DNA of 63,164 nt from Limnochordia bacterium. GTDB lineage: Bacteria > Bacillota > Limnochordia > DUMW01. Shown here piece after piece: positions 54,432 to 63,164 of the stretch; position 1 is the first letter of the stretch, and the number at the start of each line of letters is the position of its first letter. Under the pieces are notes generated by a model. The model saw only the letters and a list, made by a program, of their open reading frames with translations, ran no database searches and was not told the origin of the DNA. The position numbers and the translations under genes are program-made. The stretch spans positions 1-63,164 of the forward strand of contig JALNWK010000014.1 in NCBI GenBank assembly GCA_023230925.1, in the 5' to 3' direction.

Positions 54432-54538
54432 TTGGGTTGATCATCTTGTGATGAATCAGTGGCTAAGCTCCAGGTGGATTGAGTAAGAGGGGGGGCGGCG
54501 CCGCTTTTACCCCCAAAGTGGGGTTTGCGGTTCATGAT

Positions 54539-55405
54539 ATGGTTAGCTTGGCTGAAGACACTAAACTAGTGATTATTACCGGATTGTCCGGAGCTGGTAA
54601 GACTGAGACAATTCGCTGTTTTGAGGACTATGGTTACTTTTGTGTGGACAACTTGCCACCAGTCTTACTGGTTAAATTTGCTGAATTGTTCTCACATTCC
54701 GATGGCAAGTTTCAAGGAGTGGCCATCGTATGCGATATTCGCGGGGGCGAGTTCTTTGATGATCTGTTTGCTGCCCTCGAGGAACTAGAGCTAATGGGGT
54801 ACCAGCACAGCATCCTCTTTCTCGAGGCTTCAGATGAGATCTTGATCCGGCGCTATAAAGAGACAAGACGCCGGCATCCCCTCTCCAAAGAGCGAGGTAT
54901 CTCCGAGGGAATCTCCGAGGAGCGTCGCCGTCTTGGTGAGTTACGGGGATGTGCGGATCGGATCATCGATACCTCTGCTCTATCCGTTCCACAGCTTAAG
55001 GCAGAGCTTACCGCCTATCTGGACAAGGCGGAAAGTGACAGACTAACGGTTACATGCATTTCCTTTGGTTTTGCGAAGGGGATTCCCCTAGATGCCGATT
55101 TGGTTATTGATGTTCGTTTCCTACCGAATCCCTTTTACGTGGACTCATTAAAACACCTGACCGGAAACGATGGGCCGGTGGATGAATACATCTTTAAATG
55201 GCCCATCACCCAGCGGTTTATGGACAAGTTTCTTGACTTTGTGTCTTTCCTAGTGCCCCAATATGTATCCGAAGGGAAGACCCATTTGACTATCGCCGTT
55301 GGTTGTACCGGAGGTAGGCATCGTTCCGTGGCTGTAACCAATCATCTAGCGGCCTATGTAAAACGTCAAGGGTACAAGACTGTGCTTGAGCATCGCGATA
55401 TTTAG
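54539..55405 (+). CDS. rapZ: RNase adapter / nucleotide-binding protein RapZ
   Basis: A 288-residue protein, the usual length. N-terminal Walker A GLSGAGKT near 15-22, FCVDNLPP, and the C-terminal CTGGRHRSV are diagnostic. In E. coli it controls glucosamine synthesis through small RNA; in Firmicutes it clusters with yvcK and whiA. The frame is open back to TTG 54479, but ATG 54539 matches the family start; neither has a strong ribosome site. A GC-rich palindrome (ggcggcgccgc) lies between the two starts. Confidence 0.92.
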   Translation: MVSLAEDTKLVIITGLSGAGKTETIRCFEDYGYFCVDNLPPVLLVKFAELFSHSDGKFQGVAIVCDIRGGEFFDDLFAALEELELMGYQHSILFLEASDEILIRRYKETRRRHPLSKERGISEGISEERRRLGELRGCADRIIDTSALSVPQLKAELTAYLDKAESDRLTVTCISFGFAKGIPLDADLVIDVRFLPNPFYVDSLKHLTGNDGPVDEYIFKWPITQRFMDKFLDFVSFLVPQYVSEGKTHLTIAVGCTGGRHRSVAVTNHLAAYVKRQGYKTVLEHRDI

Positions 55406-55425
55406 TCTTGCGGGGGGCTTCTTTT

Positions 55426-56709
55426 ATGCATTTCTGGAAATGGTTGTACCCCGGCATGCGGGTAAAAAGATGGGTTGCTCTGATTATTTTTGGTATCTTT
55501 CTCCTGGCCCTAGGACTGGGCTTGGCAGTGAACAGCCCGGATTGGGGACCCTTTTTTGCGGGGCTTGCAGAACCGTTGAGGCAGTTGGTGGCCCCCGGTT
55601 CCTACGAAGGACTAGCCATTGGGTTTTTGGTCTTAGGAATAGGTGCAGTTACCTTTGGGATCCGGCAGGTAGTTCTTTCGATTACAGGTGTTCTTTGCCC
55701 CTACCAAGCTGAGGATATTGTTGATGTGGTGTATAAGACGAGGCAGCTAAACCGGGGGCCCAAGATCGTTGTAATTGGTGGGGGAACGGGCCTTAGTACC
55801 ATGCTCCGGGGACTAAAGGAGTATACTACGAACATTACCGCCATCGTCACCACAACCGATGATGGCGGTAGTTCTGGTAGGCTTTCCCAGGAGCTTGGGG
55901 TTCTTCCGCCGGGAGATATCAGAAACAACTTAGTTGCCCTAGCGGATACAGAACCATTGATGGAGAAGCTGTTCCAGTATCGGTTTTCCCAGGGAAATGG
56001 ACTTGCGGGTCATAGTTTTGGCAACTTGTTCTTGGCGGCCATGACAGATATTACCGGAGACTTTCAGGAAGCGATTAAGCTTTCCAGTCGGGTTCTCGCG
56101 GTGCGAGGCCTCGTATTACCTTCTACCTTAAACCGGGTGGTCCTGGAGGCGGAGTTTGCTGACGGGTCTAAGGCCAGCGGTGAGTGCAGTATTGTAGAGC
56201 AACGGAAGAAGATCAGCCGGGTTTCGCTTTCACCGAAGAATCCCAAACCAACGGATTTGGCTGTCTCTGCTATTGATGAGGCCGATATTATCATTCTGGG
56301 TCCGGGAAGTCTGTACACTAGCATTCTACCGAATCTCCTAGTTAAGGAGATCGCCTCGGCCATTGCCCAGGCTTCAGCCTTGAAGATCTATGTCTGTAAC
56401 ATCATGACCCAGCCGGGGGAAACCGATGGGTATACGGCATCGGATCATGTACGGGCGGTCTTCGACCATGTTGGTCTTCCCATTGTAGACTATGTGATCA
56501 TGAATAGTGAACCGGTGACTGTGGAGTTGGCCAAACGCTACGCCAAAGAAGGCTCCTATGCGGTGGAAGTTGATGCCGCACAGATTCGCAGTTTAGGATG
56601 TATCCCTGTGGTGCATCCCCTCCTCGATGGGCAGTGCCTAGCCCACCATGCACCGGATAGACTGGCCAGTATCATTATGAATATTCTATTTGCGACCTGG
56701 GGGGCATAA
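55426..56709 (+). CDS. yvcK: YvcK-family gluconeogenesis factor
   Basis: A 427-residue protein with two N-terminal transmembrane segments (about 12-35 and 50-85), then a CofD-like UDP-sugar-binding domain beginning KIVVIGGGTGLSTMLRGLK, with TTDDGGSSGRLS and PPGDIRNNL. It links carbon metabolism with cell-wall synthesis. ATG 55426, 8 bases after GGGGGG. The membrane extension occurs in some clostridial forms but not in B. subtilis. Confidence 0.93.
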   Translation: MHFWKWLYPGMRVKRWVALIIFGIFLLALGLGLAVNSPDWGPFFAGLAEPLRQLVAPGSYEGLAIGFLVLGIGAVTFGIRQVVLSITGVLCPYQAEDIVDVVYKTRQLNRGPKIVVIGGGTGLSTMLRGLKEYTTNITAIVTTTDDGGSSGRLSQELGVLPPGDIRNNLVALADTEPLMEKLFQYRFSQGNGLAGHSFGNLFLAAMTDITGDFQEAIKLSSRVLAVRGLVLPSTLNRVVLEAEFADGSKASGECSIVEQRKKISRVSLSPKNPKPTDLAVSAIDEADIIILGPGSLYTSILPNLLVKEIASAIAQASALKIYVCNIMTQPGETDGYTASDHVRAVFDHVGLPIVDYVIMNSEPVTVELAKRYAKEGSYAVEVDAAQIRSLGCIPVVHPLLDGQCLAHHAPDRLASIIMNILFATWGA

Positions 56710-56710
56710 A

Positions 56711-57175
56711 ATGAACAAGGGACTAATAATTGTTGGAGTGGTAATTGCGATGGTGATCGGGTTTATGGCGGACCGAAAGATCGAACTGTGTGAGGTTGGT
56801 TCTATTGGTGCGCTGACTAGCACCTATACGGTGATTACCTCCCAGGATCAATTGCAGTCCCTCTGGCCTGCCTTCTGGAACCCGGGAACACCTCCCCAAG
56901 TAGATTTCGACAGGGAGGTTTTAATCGGTGCTTTCCTTGGCAAGTGTTCCACGGGAGGGTATAGCATCAAGATCGAGAAGGTTACCAAACGAAAGGGACA
57001 GCTTATTGTCCATACCAAGATCCAACGACCGGGCCCAGAGGATATCGTGATCATGGTGATTACCTATCCTGGGCATGTTGTCTCTATTCCTAAAAAGGCT
57101 TTAGACGGTGCTAATGCAGTCATCTTCCTAGACCAGAACCAGCGGATCCTAGGTGAAGTCCCTCTGACTAAATGA
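56711..57175 (+). CDS. PrcB_C-like protein with N-terminal anchor
   Basis: A 154-residue protein with an N-terminal membrane anchor (GLIIVGVVIAMVIGF), then a domain with SQDQLQSLWPAFW, VLIGAFLGKCSTGGYSI and VITYPGHVVSIPK, as in the PrcB_C family (TIGR/Pfam protease-complex subunit). ATG 56711 immediately follows yvcK. Function outside its family is unknown; it acts outside the membrane. Confidence 0.75.
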   Translation: MNKGLIIVGVVIAMVIGFMADRKIELCEVGSIGALTSTYTVITSQDQLQSLWPAFWNPGTPPQVDFDREVLIGAFLGKCSTGGYSIKIEKVTKRKGQLIVHTKIQRPGPEDIVIMVITYPGHVVSIPKKALDGANAVIFLDQNQRILGEVPLTK

Positions 57176-57194
57176 TTTGTGCGGGGTGGCATGG

Positions 57195-58046
57195 ATGTCA
57201 TCTAGAACGGTGTTTACGGTCATTACTCCCCGAGAAATTCGCATGTTTGTACTACCTTTGTTGATCGTAGTTATCCTAGGTAGCTTCATCCAGCGGGTTG
57301 AACGGTTGGTTTACGGAGTAAGACCGGGGGTGATGCTAGATGGACAGCCAGTCGGTGGATTGTTTGCCCATGAGGTACGACGGATTGTGGAGCGAAAGGC
57401 CCAAGTGTATAATACGCCACCGGTAAACGCGCAGATTGACAAAAAAACCCGGGAGATTATCCCCGGCGAAATGGGCAAGATGATCGATATTGATGGTACG
57501 GTCCGCATGGTGTTAGAAGCATCTCCTAGGGAGTCCCTTTCCTCCGTCGTTTCAGAGATTCGACCTGAGATTACCTTTGAGATGTTGGTCACGCTCGATG
57601 AATCATTGGGGGTCTTTCATACCACCCTCATGGGCAGTCCTGGTAGAATGCAGAACATCCGATTGTGTATGGAAGCGATCAATAATACGGTGGTGGGTCC
57701 TGGAGAGACCTTTTCCTTTAACCAGGTGGTGGGGGAACGCACCTATGATAAGGGATATCGTCCCGCACCGGTAATAGTAGGCAGTTCAGTTATAGATGAT
57801 ATTGGTGGTGGGGTCTGTCAAGTCTCTAGCACACTGTACAATGCGGTGCGGGTTGCCAAGCTTGAGATTGTGGAACGGCATTTACATGGTATGTCGGTTA
57901 CCTACATTGCTCGGGGTATGGATGCCACAGTGGCTTGGCCTGACGTGGATTTCAAGTTCCGGAACAATACTACACTGCCGGTGATCGTTTCTGCGGTGGT
58001 TGCTGGTGGGCAGGTTAGGGTTGAAATAGTCGGCAAAAAACGGTAA
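57195..58046 (+). CDS. VanW-family protein
   Basis: A 283-residue protein with one N-terminal membrane segment (VLPLLIVVILGSFI), a variable domain, and a VanW domain at about 155-283 with GPGETFSFNQVVGERTYDKG and GGGVCQVSSTLYNA. VanW proteins are surface proteins of unknown activity with possible peptidoglycan links. ATG 57195 after GCGGGGTGG; TTG 57177 is a less likely start. Confidence 0.85.
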   Translation: MSSRTVFTVITPREIRMFVLPLLIVVILGSFIQRVERLVYGVRPGVMLDGQPVGGLFAHEVRRIVERKAQVYNTPPVNAQIDKKTREIIPGEMGKMIDIDGTVRMVLEASPRESLSSVVSEIRPEITFEMLVTLDESLGVFHTTLMGSPGRMQNIRLCMEAINNTVVGPGETFSFNQVVGERTYDKGYRPAPVIVGSSVIDDIGGGVCQVSSTLYNAVRVAKLEIVERHLHGMSVTYIARGMDATVAWPDVDFKFRNNTTLPVIVSAVVAGGQVRVEIVGKKR

Positions 58047-58056
58047 GGAGATGCTT

Positions 58057-58965
58057 ATGGCTGGTACATTTTCCCGTAGAGTAAAAAGAGAACTTGCCAC
58101 TTTGCCTGTGGAAAAGGAGTGTTGTGTGGAAGCGGAGCTTGGGGTGTTAGTCGATTTAGCCGGACGTCTAAGTAAGGATACGGTAGGTAGAAGACAGTTG
58201 GAGTTTTGGTTCGATCACCCCTCGGGAGCTAAACGCGCGTTTATGCTACTTAAAAGAGTAGGACTCAACGGTTCTTTGGAAGTGGTCCGGGGAGGACGCC
58301 AGAATAAGGCAAAGTATGTCATCCGTATTCCCGAAGAGGATCTTAGCCTTCTTACCGAGGCAAAGGTGAGCCTAAAGCGCAAGTGTTGCCAAAGGGCTTA
58401 TCTGCGGATTATTTTCCTGTGTACCGGTTCTGTGACCGATCCGAAACGAGGGTATCATTTGGAGCTAAGCCTTTCGGATCGAGCCGAAGCCGATTTAGTG
58501 ACGGATTACCTAAGGGAGCTGGGCATGGAAGGTGTTGGACGGATCTACCGAAACAGAAGCCCGGTGGTCTACCTAAAACGCGCTGATAGTATTGCAGATT
58601 TCCTCCGATTGGTCGGTGCCAGTGCTGCGCTACTTGAATTTGAAGATGTCAGGGTGCAGAAAAATGTAGTAGGACAAGTTAACCGACTAGTCAATTGTGA
58701 AACGGCCAACATGGACAAGACGATCAAAGCTGCCCTAGATCAAGTTAACGATATTAAACTTATTGAGTCAAAGATCGGTCTGCATAAACTCCCCGATAGC
58801 CTGCTTCAAGTTGCTTTGGCCAGACTAGAGCATCCCTATATTAGTCTATCTGAACTCGGTAGATACCTCGATCCCCCCTTAACCAAGTCCGGAGTCAACT
58901 ACCGCTTGCGCAAGCTAAGTGCCATCGCCGAGAAATTGGCAGATGAGCAGAAGGAATCTGGCTAA
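58057..58965 (+). CDS. whiA: DNA-binding protein WhiA
   Basis: A 302-residue protein with a LAGLIDADG-like N-terminal domain lacking nuclease residues, and a C-terminal sigma-region-4-like HTH (ISLSELGRYLDPPLTKSGVN). It affects cell division and sporulation in Firmicutes. Starts at ATG 58057, 6 bases after AAGGAG (an earlier ATG at 58051 touches that site). Last gene of the rapZ-yvcK-whiA cluster. Confidence 0.93.
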   Translation: MAGTFSRRVKRELATLPVEKECCVEAELGVLVDLAGRLSKDTVGRRQLEFWFDHPSGAKRAFMLLKRVGLNGSLEVVRGGRQNKAKYVIRIPEEDLSLLTEAKVSLKRKCCQRAYLRIIFLCTGSVTDPKRGYHLELSLSDRAEADLVTDYLRELGMEGVGRIYRNRSPVVYLKRADSIADFLRLVGASAALLEFEDVRVQKNVVGQVNRLVNCETANMDKTIKAALDQVNDIKLIESKIGLHKLPDSLLQVALARLEHPYISLSELGRYLDPPLTKSGVNYRLRKLSAIAEKLADEQKESG

Positions 58966-59214
58966 TGCTTGTGCTATCTGTATCGATAGAAGCCTTTGGT
59001 TGGATTGTAGGTTGTGCGCGAAAGCAGTGGGATTCTTGTATTTCTATCATGGTAGAAGCAGCAGCTTTTTTGCTGTAGTGCGAGCCTTTTCAGCTCCTCT
59101 TCTCCTATAGCCACGGAGGCATTTTCATTGTTTGCGCGATACTGAACCAAACGCCACATAGGTTCTCCTATTTTCACGGGATAATGCTGAATACGGTTAG
59201 AGTCGAGCAACACC

Positions 59215-59243
59215 ACCGCCAACGAATAATCTTCGTTGGCGGT
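59215..59243. repeat. Perfect 12-bp hairpin
   Basis: accgccaacgaa (59215-59226) and ttcgttggcggt (59232-59243) with a 5-base loop, 250 bases after whiA. No T-run. Confidence 0.5.
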
Positions 59244-59407
59244 AAGGGCATGTACAGTATGAACCATGGCGAGCCCTTGTGAATGCTGGTCTTTTTGATG
59301 TTGTCAGTCTTGAATGAAAAGAATAGCTTCGTCAATTCCTCACTGACATACTGCAACAATTGGTGCTTCGTGGTGCTGGCCAAAGCATGCGGAAAGAGGC
59401 TTTGGTC

Positions 59408-59599
59408 ATGTCAAACGCTTACATCTGCCCAATATATCATCGTATTAGACCTAGGAACCGTGTCCATGTACTCTTTTGCATCCTTGGCTGCCGCTTGGTC
59501 AAACAATGTGAGATCTCGTTTAGAGGTAGAGGTGAAACTCGAGAAGTAGAAAGAGCACTGACAAATTGGGACAAACTCCGCATTAGTTGTCACGCCTGA
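59408..59599 (+). pseudogene. C-terminal fragment of an IS1634-like DDE transposase
   Basis: The frame encodes CPIYHRIRPRNRVHVLFC and following residues up to a TGA, resembling the end of IS1634/IS4-type transposases (P-I-Y-H-R ... R-V-x-H-V-F-L-C). All the catalytic part is missing. Confidence 0.55.
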
Positions 59600-59809
59600 A
59601 GACAGGGGAGTACACGACCAATGTATGGAACTGACAACTGGGAGGATATTGGTTGCCAGTTCCAACAGAGTATGAGGAACTCGGAGCGTGGGGATTAATA
59701 GCGCGTTACGGACATAGTCTGTTTGGATCATAACACGGATAACCAGAAGCCTCTATATGACGGGGTTTTCTCTTTCATCATTATGGGGGGACATCCATTA
59801 TGTGTCAGA

Positions 59810-60023
59810 CATGAGCACCGTCATAGCGGTATGCAGTTCTTGAACCCCGAATAGCCGCACAGTGGCATCACCGATGGCATCCTCAGCCGTCTACAAAGCC
59901 GCAAAAGCCAAGCACCCGGAAAGACGGTCCGGAGATGCTCGAAAGTGGCTTCTATCTGAGAAGGTATTGCTGAACCCAGAAAAAGAAGAAGTCTTAGACA
60001 CTCAAGTAACAAAGGTTTCTTAA
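59810..60023 (+). pseudogene. C-terminal fragment of an IS3-family transposase (OrfB)
   Basis: HEHRHSGMQFLNPE is followed by a TAG, then in another frame AVYKAAKAKHPERRSGDARKW and LLNPEKEE up to TAA. Both pieces align with the usual end of IS3-family OrfB (EHRHSGIxFVTPEQRH ... AKHPERWSGxTRNW ... LNPE). It contains a stop and a frameshift. gacaactatcttgaca right after the stop (60031-60046) looks like the element's terminal repeat. Confidence 0.75.
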
Positions 60024-60465
60024 CAGAAAAAGACGACAACTATCTTGACAAACACCGACAGTGTGATCTCCACCAACCGGATCTCCTATGGATTAGCTCG
60101 ATCTAATCATGCTACCCGTAGTCTTTTTCGATGGTTCAGGGACGGGGGTGCTGGCTACTACCGCTCCAATTCAGCACGTATCCATTTTCACGAGATGCGT
60201 TTCTTGCATAGAATGACCAGTCATCTGGAAGAAACGCAAGACATGTGTTAACATATATTTACCGTAGTAAAGTGGTGTAGTACAATACTACCAACGGGGA
60301 TTGATACATATGGATATGGACCATACTGAGCTTTACGCTGTTCTCACTTGAGTGACTGCATGCCGTACGGTCCTAGGAATAGCAAGAAGCGAGGTTTGGT
60401 GAGATCGTGCTTTGTACCCGATTTTAGCTCGGATTACAAGACGCTCATTATAAGGAGGACTATCT

Positions 60466-61548
60466 ATGATGGCGAGCGACACTAATGAAACATACTGGTC
60501 TAACTACGATGGCCTTCAACATGCTAAACACAGAATTCTGTCAGAGTATTTAGGTGGTTGGTTTGCTATACTTGGGTCGGTAAAAGGGCAAATGCTATAT
60601 GTAGATACTCATGCTGGACGTGGTCGCCATACGACCGGTGAACTTGGCTCACCTCTTCTGGCGCTGCAGACCCTTCTGGATCATCGGGACAAGGATGCAA
60701 TACTCAAACATAGCAACGTTCACTTCCTTTTTCTTGAAGCCGAGGAGCATAATTGTGAGGCACTTGAGCGAGAACTTGCTTTGCTACAGCTTCCTTCTAA
60801 GATTTCCGTTGATCTTGTTAATCGTGATTTTGAGGACGTCATCAATAGTCTTCTTGATTCGGTAGACCGCAAAGGAAAAAGACTTGAACCCTCCTTCCTC
60901 TTCATTGATCCATTCGGTTTCAGATTGTCCATGCAGTTGTTACGTCGTCTTATGAGATATCCAAGAGTTGAGTTATTGATCAATTTCATGTTCCGTTACG
61001 TGGATATGGCCATTCGGCATGAATCGCAGGCAGCTAACATGGATAGACTCTTTGGATGTCCTGACTGGAATAGTCTGATGGCGATTGACCATCCCGATCA
61101 GCGCAGCATAGAGACTATCAATCTCTTTTCAAAGCAACTTAACGCCCGTTACGTAACTCATATGCGGATGCTTGGAACCAATCGTGCTACTAAGTATGTG
61201 TTGCTACATGCAACTAATCATGTGAAGGGCAGACAACTGATGAAGAATACAATGTGGAAGGTGAGTCCAGATGGTAGCTTTTGCGCTTATCAGAATGATA
61301 ACCCCCATCAGTTAATGCTATTTGAGGAAGAACCAGATTTGACAGTCTTACAGAAGCAACTATTCGATAGATTTGCAGGCCAGACCATCGAATATGAAAC
61401 ACTATGTTCATGGGTAGATCAGACGATGTGGCTTAAAAAACACCTAAACACTGTCCTTAGAGACTACCGTAAGGAGAATAAGCGTGCTTTTTCCGGATAC
61501 GAGGGTCGGTTTTCGTTCAATCAAAACCCGACAATAAGGTTTCCTTAA
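60466..61548 (+). CDS. tcmP: Three-Cys-motif partner protein TcmP
   Basis: A 360-residue protein. Residues about 40-70 hold LYVDTHAGRGRHTTGELGSP, and FLFIDPFGFRL lies near 145-155. This is the pattern of TcmP, a Rossmann/methyltransferase-like family named for its neighbour, a three-Cys-motif protein. ATG 60466 follows AAGGAGG. The expected partner is encoded 184 bases downstream. The reaction is unknown to me. The cassette is surrounded by transposase remnants, consistent with a mobile or defence island. Confidence 0.8.
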   Translation: MMASDTNETYWSNYDGLQHAKHRILSEYLGGWFAILGSVKGQMLYVDTHAGRGRHTTGELGSPLLALQTLLDHRDKDAILKHSNVHFLFLEAEEHNCEALERELALLQLPSKISVDLVNRDFEDVINSLLDSVDRKGKRLEPSFLFIDPFGFRLSMQLLRRLMRYPRVELLINFMFRYVDMAIRHESQAANMDRLFGCPDWNSLMAIDHPDQRSIETINLFSKQLNARYVTHMRMLGTNRATKYVLLHATNHVKGRQLMKNTMWKVSPDGSFCAYQNDNPHQLMLFEEEPDLTVLQKQLFDRFAGQTIEYETLCSWVDQTMWLKKHLNTVLRDYRKENKRAFSGYEGRFSFNQNPTIRFP

Positions 61549-61732
61549 GGTGGTTGTCTTTCGGGTATTCCTACACTAGAGGAAATTGGTGTAGTCAATC
61601 ATGCAACAGTGATGCAGGAGTCTTCAAAAGGTACCGAGGGATACCCTCTTCAGAGAATCTTTACGAACGTATGTTTCTATGGTACGATCCAGTTGGTTGA
61701 CTATGCAAAAGCAGACTCCGAAGGTGGTTCCG

Positions 61733-62455
61733 ATGGCTAGTATTTCAAAAATTGAGTGGACAGAGATTACATGGAATCCCGTCACTGGGTGCAGTAAGAT
61801 TAGTGAAGGTTGTAGACATTGCTATGCTGAACGAATGGCGAGACGTCTTAAAGCGATGGGAATGCACCGTTACCGCAATGGATTTGATGTTACACTCCAA
61901 CCGGATGTACTACAACAGCCGCTTCGCTGGCAGAAACCTCGCCTAGTGTTTGTCAATTCGATGAGCGACCTTTTCCACGAAGATATTCCTAGCGCATATA
62001 TCCGGCAAGTTTTTGAGGTGATGCAAAAGGCATCAAAACACACCTTTCAGATCCTTACTAAACGTTCTAAGCGGCTGCGGGAGCTAAGTCGCGATCTGGC
62101 ATGGCCCCCGAACGTTTGGATGGGGGTTACTGTTGAGGCTCAGGAGTATGATTACCGGATTGAGGATCTGATGTCTGTACCCGCATCTGTTCGGTTTCTG
62201 TCATTAGAGCCACTGTTAGGACCGATCCATGGGATCCCTGAAAAGGTGGACTGGGTGATTGTCGGTGGTGAGTCCGGGCCGGGAGCAAGACCGGTAGATA
62301 TCCGTTGGATTAGATGTATTCGTGACGAATGCCAGAAGAAGGATATGGCCTTTTTCTTTAAGCAGTGGGGTGGAACACGTAGAAAAGCGAAAGGACGAAC
62401 CCTCGACGGTCAGATCTGGAGTGAAATGCCTGATATCCGTCGGTGTGTTCTGTGA
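61733..62455 (+). CDS. Phage Gp37/Gp68-family (DUF5131) protein with three-Cys motif
   Basis: A 240-residue protein. It has WTEITWNPVTGCSKISEGC and HCYAERM, in which Cys20, Cys27 and Cys30 form Cx6Cx2C, resembling an iron-sulfur site of radical-SAM-like proteins. FVNSMSDLFHED, FQILTKRSKRL, VTVEAQEYDYRIEDL, SLEPLLGPI, VIVGGESGPGARP and FFFKQWGG are family motifs. ATG 61733 follows AAGGTGG with 5-base spacing. It is the probable partner of TcmP. Function is unproved; a modification enzyme pair is inferred. Confidence 0.85.
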   Translation: MASISKIEWTEITWNPVTGCSKISEGCRHCYAERMARRLKAMGMHRYRNGFDVTLQPDVLQQPLRWQKPRLVFVNSMSDLFHEDIPSAYIRQVFEVMQKASKHTFQILTKRSKRLRELSRDLAWPPNVWMGVTVEAQEYDYRIEDLMSVPASVRFLSLEPLLGPIHGIPEKVDWVIVGGESGPGARPVDIRWIRCIRDECQKKDMAFFFKQWGGTRRKAKGRTLDGQIWSEMPDIRRCVL

Positions 62456-63164
62456 GAAGAGAACTTGTTAACTGATATTATTAAATGATCAAGGACTACC
62501 AGTAGTAAGGGGTCTTCAAGGTATGATGCTGGTAAGGATAACCCGATAGTGAAACCATATAGAGTCGATCTGAAATTGTGAAGCCTGGGTACAATCGAGA
62601 TAAAAGACGCGAAAGGACTAAGCGCAAGCTTGAGCAAATAGCAGTACCAAAAAGGCAGACGGTGATGGGAAACTCGGCATCCGTGTCGGAAAAGTGCTGA
62701 GCAAAAGTAAGGTTGACAACCGAATCCGTTGTCATGTTTTTTGTGTATGCTTTCGTATTATTTGCTATGGTACATGAAGCAACGCTTGAAGCCGCTATTT
62801 GAAGACGATCTTACAGGCAGACGGAGGCAATACACGGTCGACCATGTAATAGCCAAGAACAAGAAGTCGAATTTCAAGATATTGAATCAGTATTTGTGTC
62901 CGAGCCCAATAATCTGGAGGGGGCTTTCTGTCTGACCTAGGGAAAGCCAACTGGACACCTAGCCCATGTGTTTCCTTGCAGCATCGATGAGGTCTTGGCG
63001 CCAGGATATTGGGCTGGCCGGAATTGGACCTGCGGGATCGCTGTATGAGTCAAGAATTTACGGGTTCAGGTAGGTGATCGCGAACGCGACGGATACCGCG
63101 GGTCCCATGAGAGAGAAGGGAAAAGAAGGGATCGAGAGGCTCAATCTCCAATATAGGAGATAAG
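62456..63164. other. Gene-poor end with transposase remnant
   Basis: The only recognised sequence is the transposase fragment at 62664-62935. The rest (62456-62660, 62936-63164) has no coding pattern, RNA gene or repeat that I can support. Confidence 0.55.
62664..62935 (+). pseudogene. C-terminal fragment of an IS1634-like transposase with frameshift
   Basis: GKLGIRVGKVLSKSKVDNRI runs into RCHVF; after a 6-T run (62737-62742) the reading frame changes to FLCMLSYYLLWYMKQRLKPL and EDD. Read together they match the ending of IS1634-type transposases (RVRAHVFLCMLAYYLEWHMRxxLxPLLFDD). A seventh T would restore the frame. The catalytic domains are missing. Confidence 0.7.

Larger units (their letters stand above)
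58966..60465. other. Gene-poor stretch of transposase remnants
   Basis: No intact gene. It contains the hairpin at 59215-59243 and transposase fragments at 59408-59599 and 59810-60023. All other frames are short. A 97-codon minus-strand frame (58974-59267) is unrecognised and probably not coding. The last 200 bases precede the TcmP gene and hold no clear promoter. Confidence 0.6.

Noticed and set aside
58974..59267. 97-codon minus-strand frame after whiA
   Set aside because: It contains a 12-bp hairpin, has no clear ribosome site and is not recognisable.
59160..59290. IIFVGGKGM resembling a transposase catalytic strand
   Set aside because: It is coded by one arm of a perfect hairpin and the flanking frame is not conserved, so the similarity is too weak.
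60045..60251. 68-codon plus-strand frame
   Set aside because: Begins at the end of an IS3 remnant, with no recognisable protein.
1..63164. CRISPR arrays, tRNA or rRNA genes
   Set aside because: No regularly spaced repeats and no cloverleaf or rRNA sequence seen on either strand by eye.

Overview
The window looks like chromosomal DNA of an uncultured, endospore-forming member of the Bacillota (Clostridia or Limnochordia-like). The signs are a spoVAC-AD-AE operon, large SPOCS/DUF3794 proteins, a T-box leader, a rapZ-yvcK-whiA cluster, an agr quorum-sensing locus and strong AGGAGG-type ribosome binding sites with many GTG and TTG starts. Species cannot be named from sequence alone.

Layout. (1) About 1-8,330 is the right part of a foreign integrative element: an IS-like edge, a truncated GAF/BTAD regulator, a sigma-like HTH protein, an orphan MazF-type toxin, a small DUF6870-like protein and three tandem large serine recombinases. 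It ends inside hsdM, exactly at the NPPF motif, leaving a 3' hsdM fragment followed by intact hsdS and hsdR (to 13,529). (2) 13.9-20.8 kb holds an Eis-like acetyltransferase, a LacI regulator convergent with an MFS transporter, a decayed copy of a PHP-domain gene, then a GntR regulator and an intact PHP-domain gene. (3) 20.8-32.3 kb is a branched-chain amino acid operon (ilvB-ilvN-ilvC, class V aminotransferase, serA, leuA-leuC-leuD, cimA) behind a T-box leader whose likely specifier is CUC (leucine); it ends at a strong terminator. leuB, ilvD and ilvE are not here. (4) 32.4-36.9 kb is a housekeeping run: glmM, acpS, nnrD, alr. (5) 37-43 kb has a GT4 glycosyltransferase, an agr cluster (agrB, a small agrD, and an agrC-like kinase split by an in-frame TGA, with no agrA), then a GH57 branching-enzyme-like gene and a DUF4912 gene on the minus strand. 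(6) 43-52.7 kb holds a CAP-domain protein, an HTH-only LuxR protein, spoVAC-AD-AE, two multi-SPOCS-domain proteins, a hypothetical protein and a glycosyltransferase. (7) 52.7-59 kb has a secreted beta-propeller-like protein and PHP-rapZ-yvcK-prcB-like-vanW-whiA. (8) 59-63.2 kb is transposase debris surrounding an intact two-gene cassette: TcmP (three-Cys-motif partner) and a Gp37/Gp68 (DUF5131) protein with a Cx6Cx2C motif.

How parts work together. The T-box should let uncharged leucyl-tRNA switch on the whole ilv-leu-ser-cim operon; cimA gives a threonine-independent route to isoleucine. agrB and agrD should make a cyclic peptide signal, but agrD carries Ser where the ring Cys is expected. 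The GT4, GH57 and DUF4912 genes suggest alpha-glucan metabolism. The most promising less-described items are the Ser-type AgrD with split AgrC, the TcmP/Gp37-Gp68 pair in a defence-like island, the multi-SPOCS proteins beside spoVA, and the recombinase-triplet insertion that separates hsdR/hsdS from a working hsdM.
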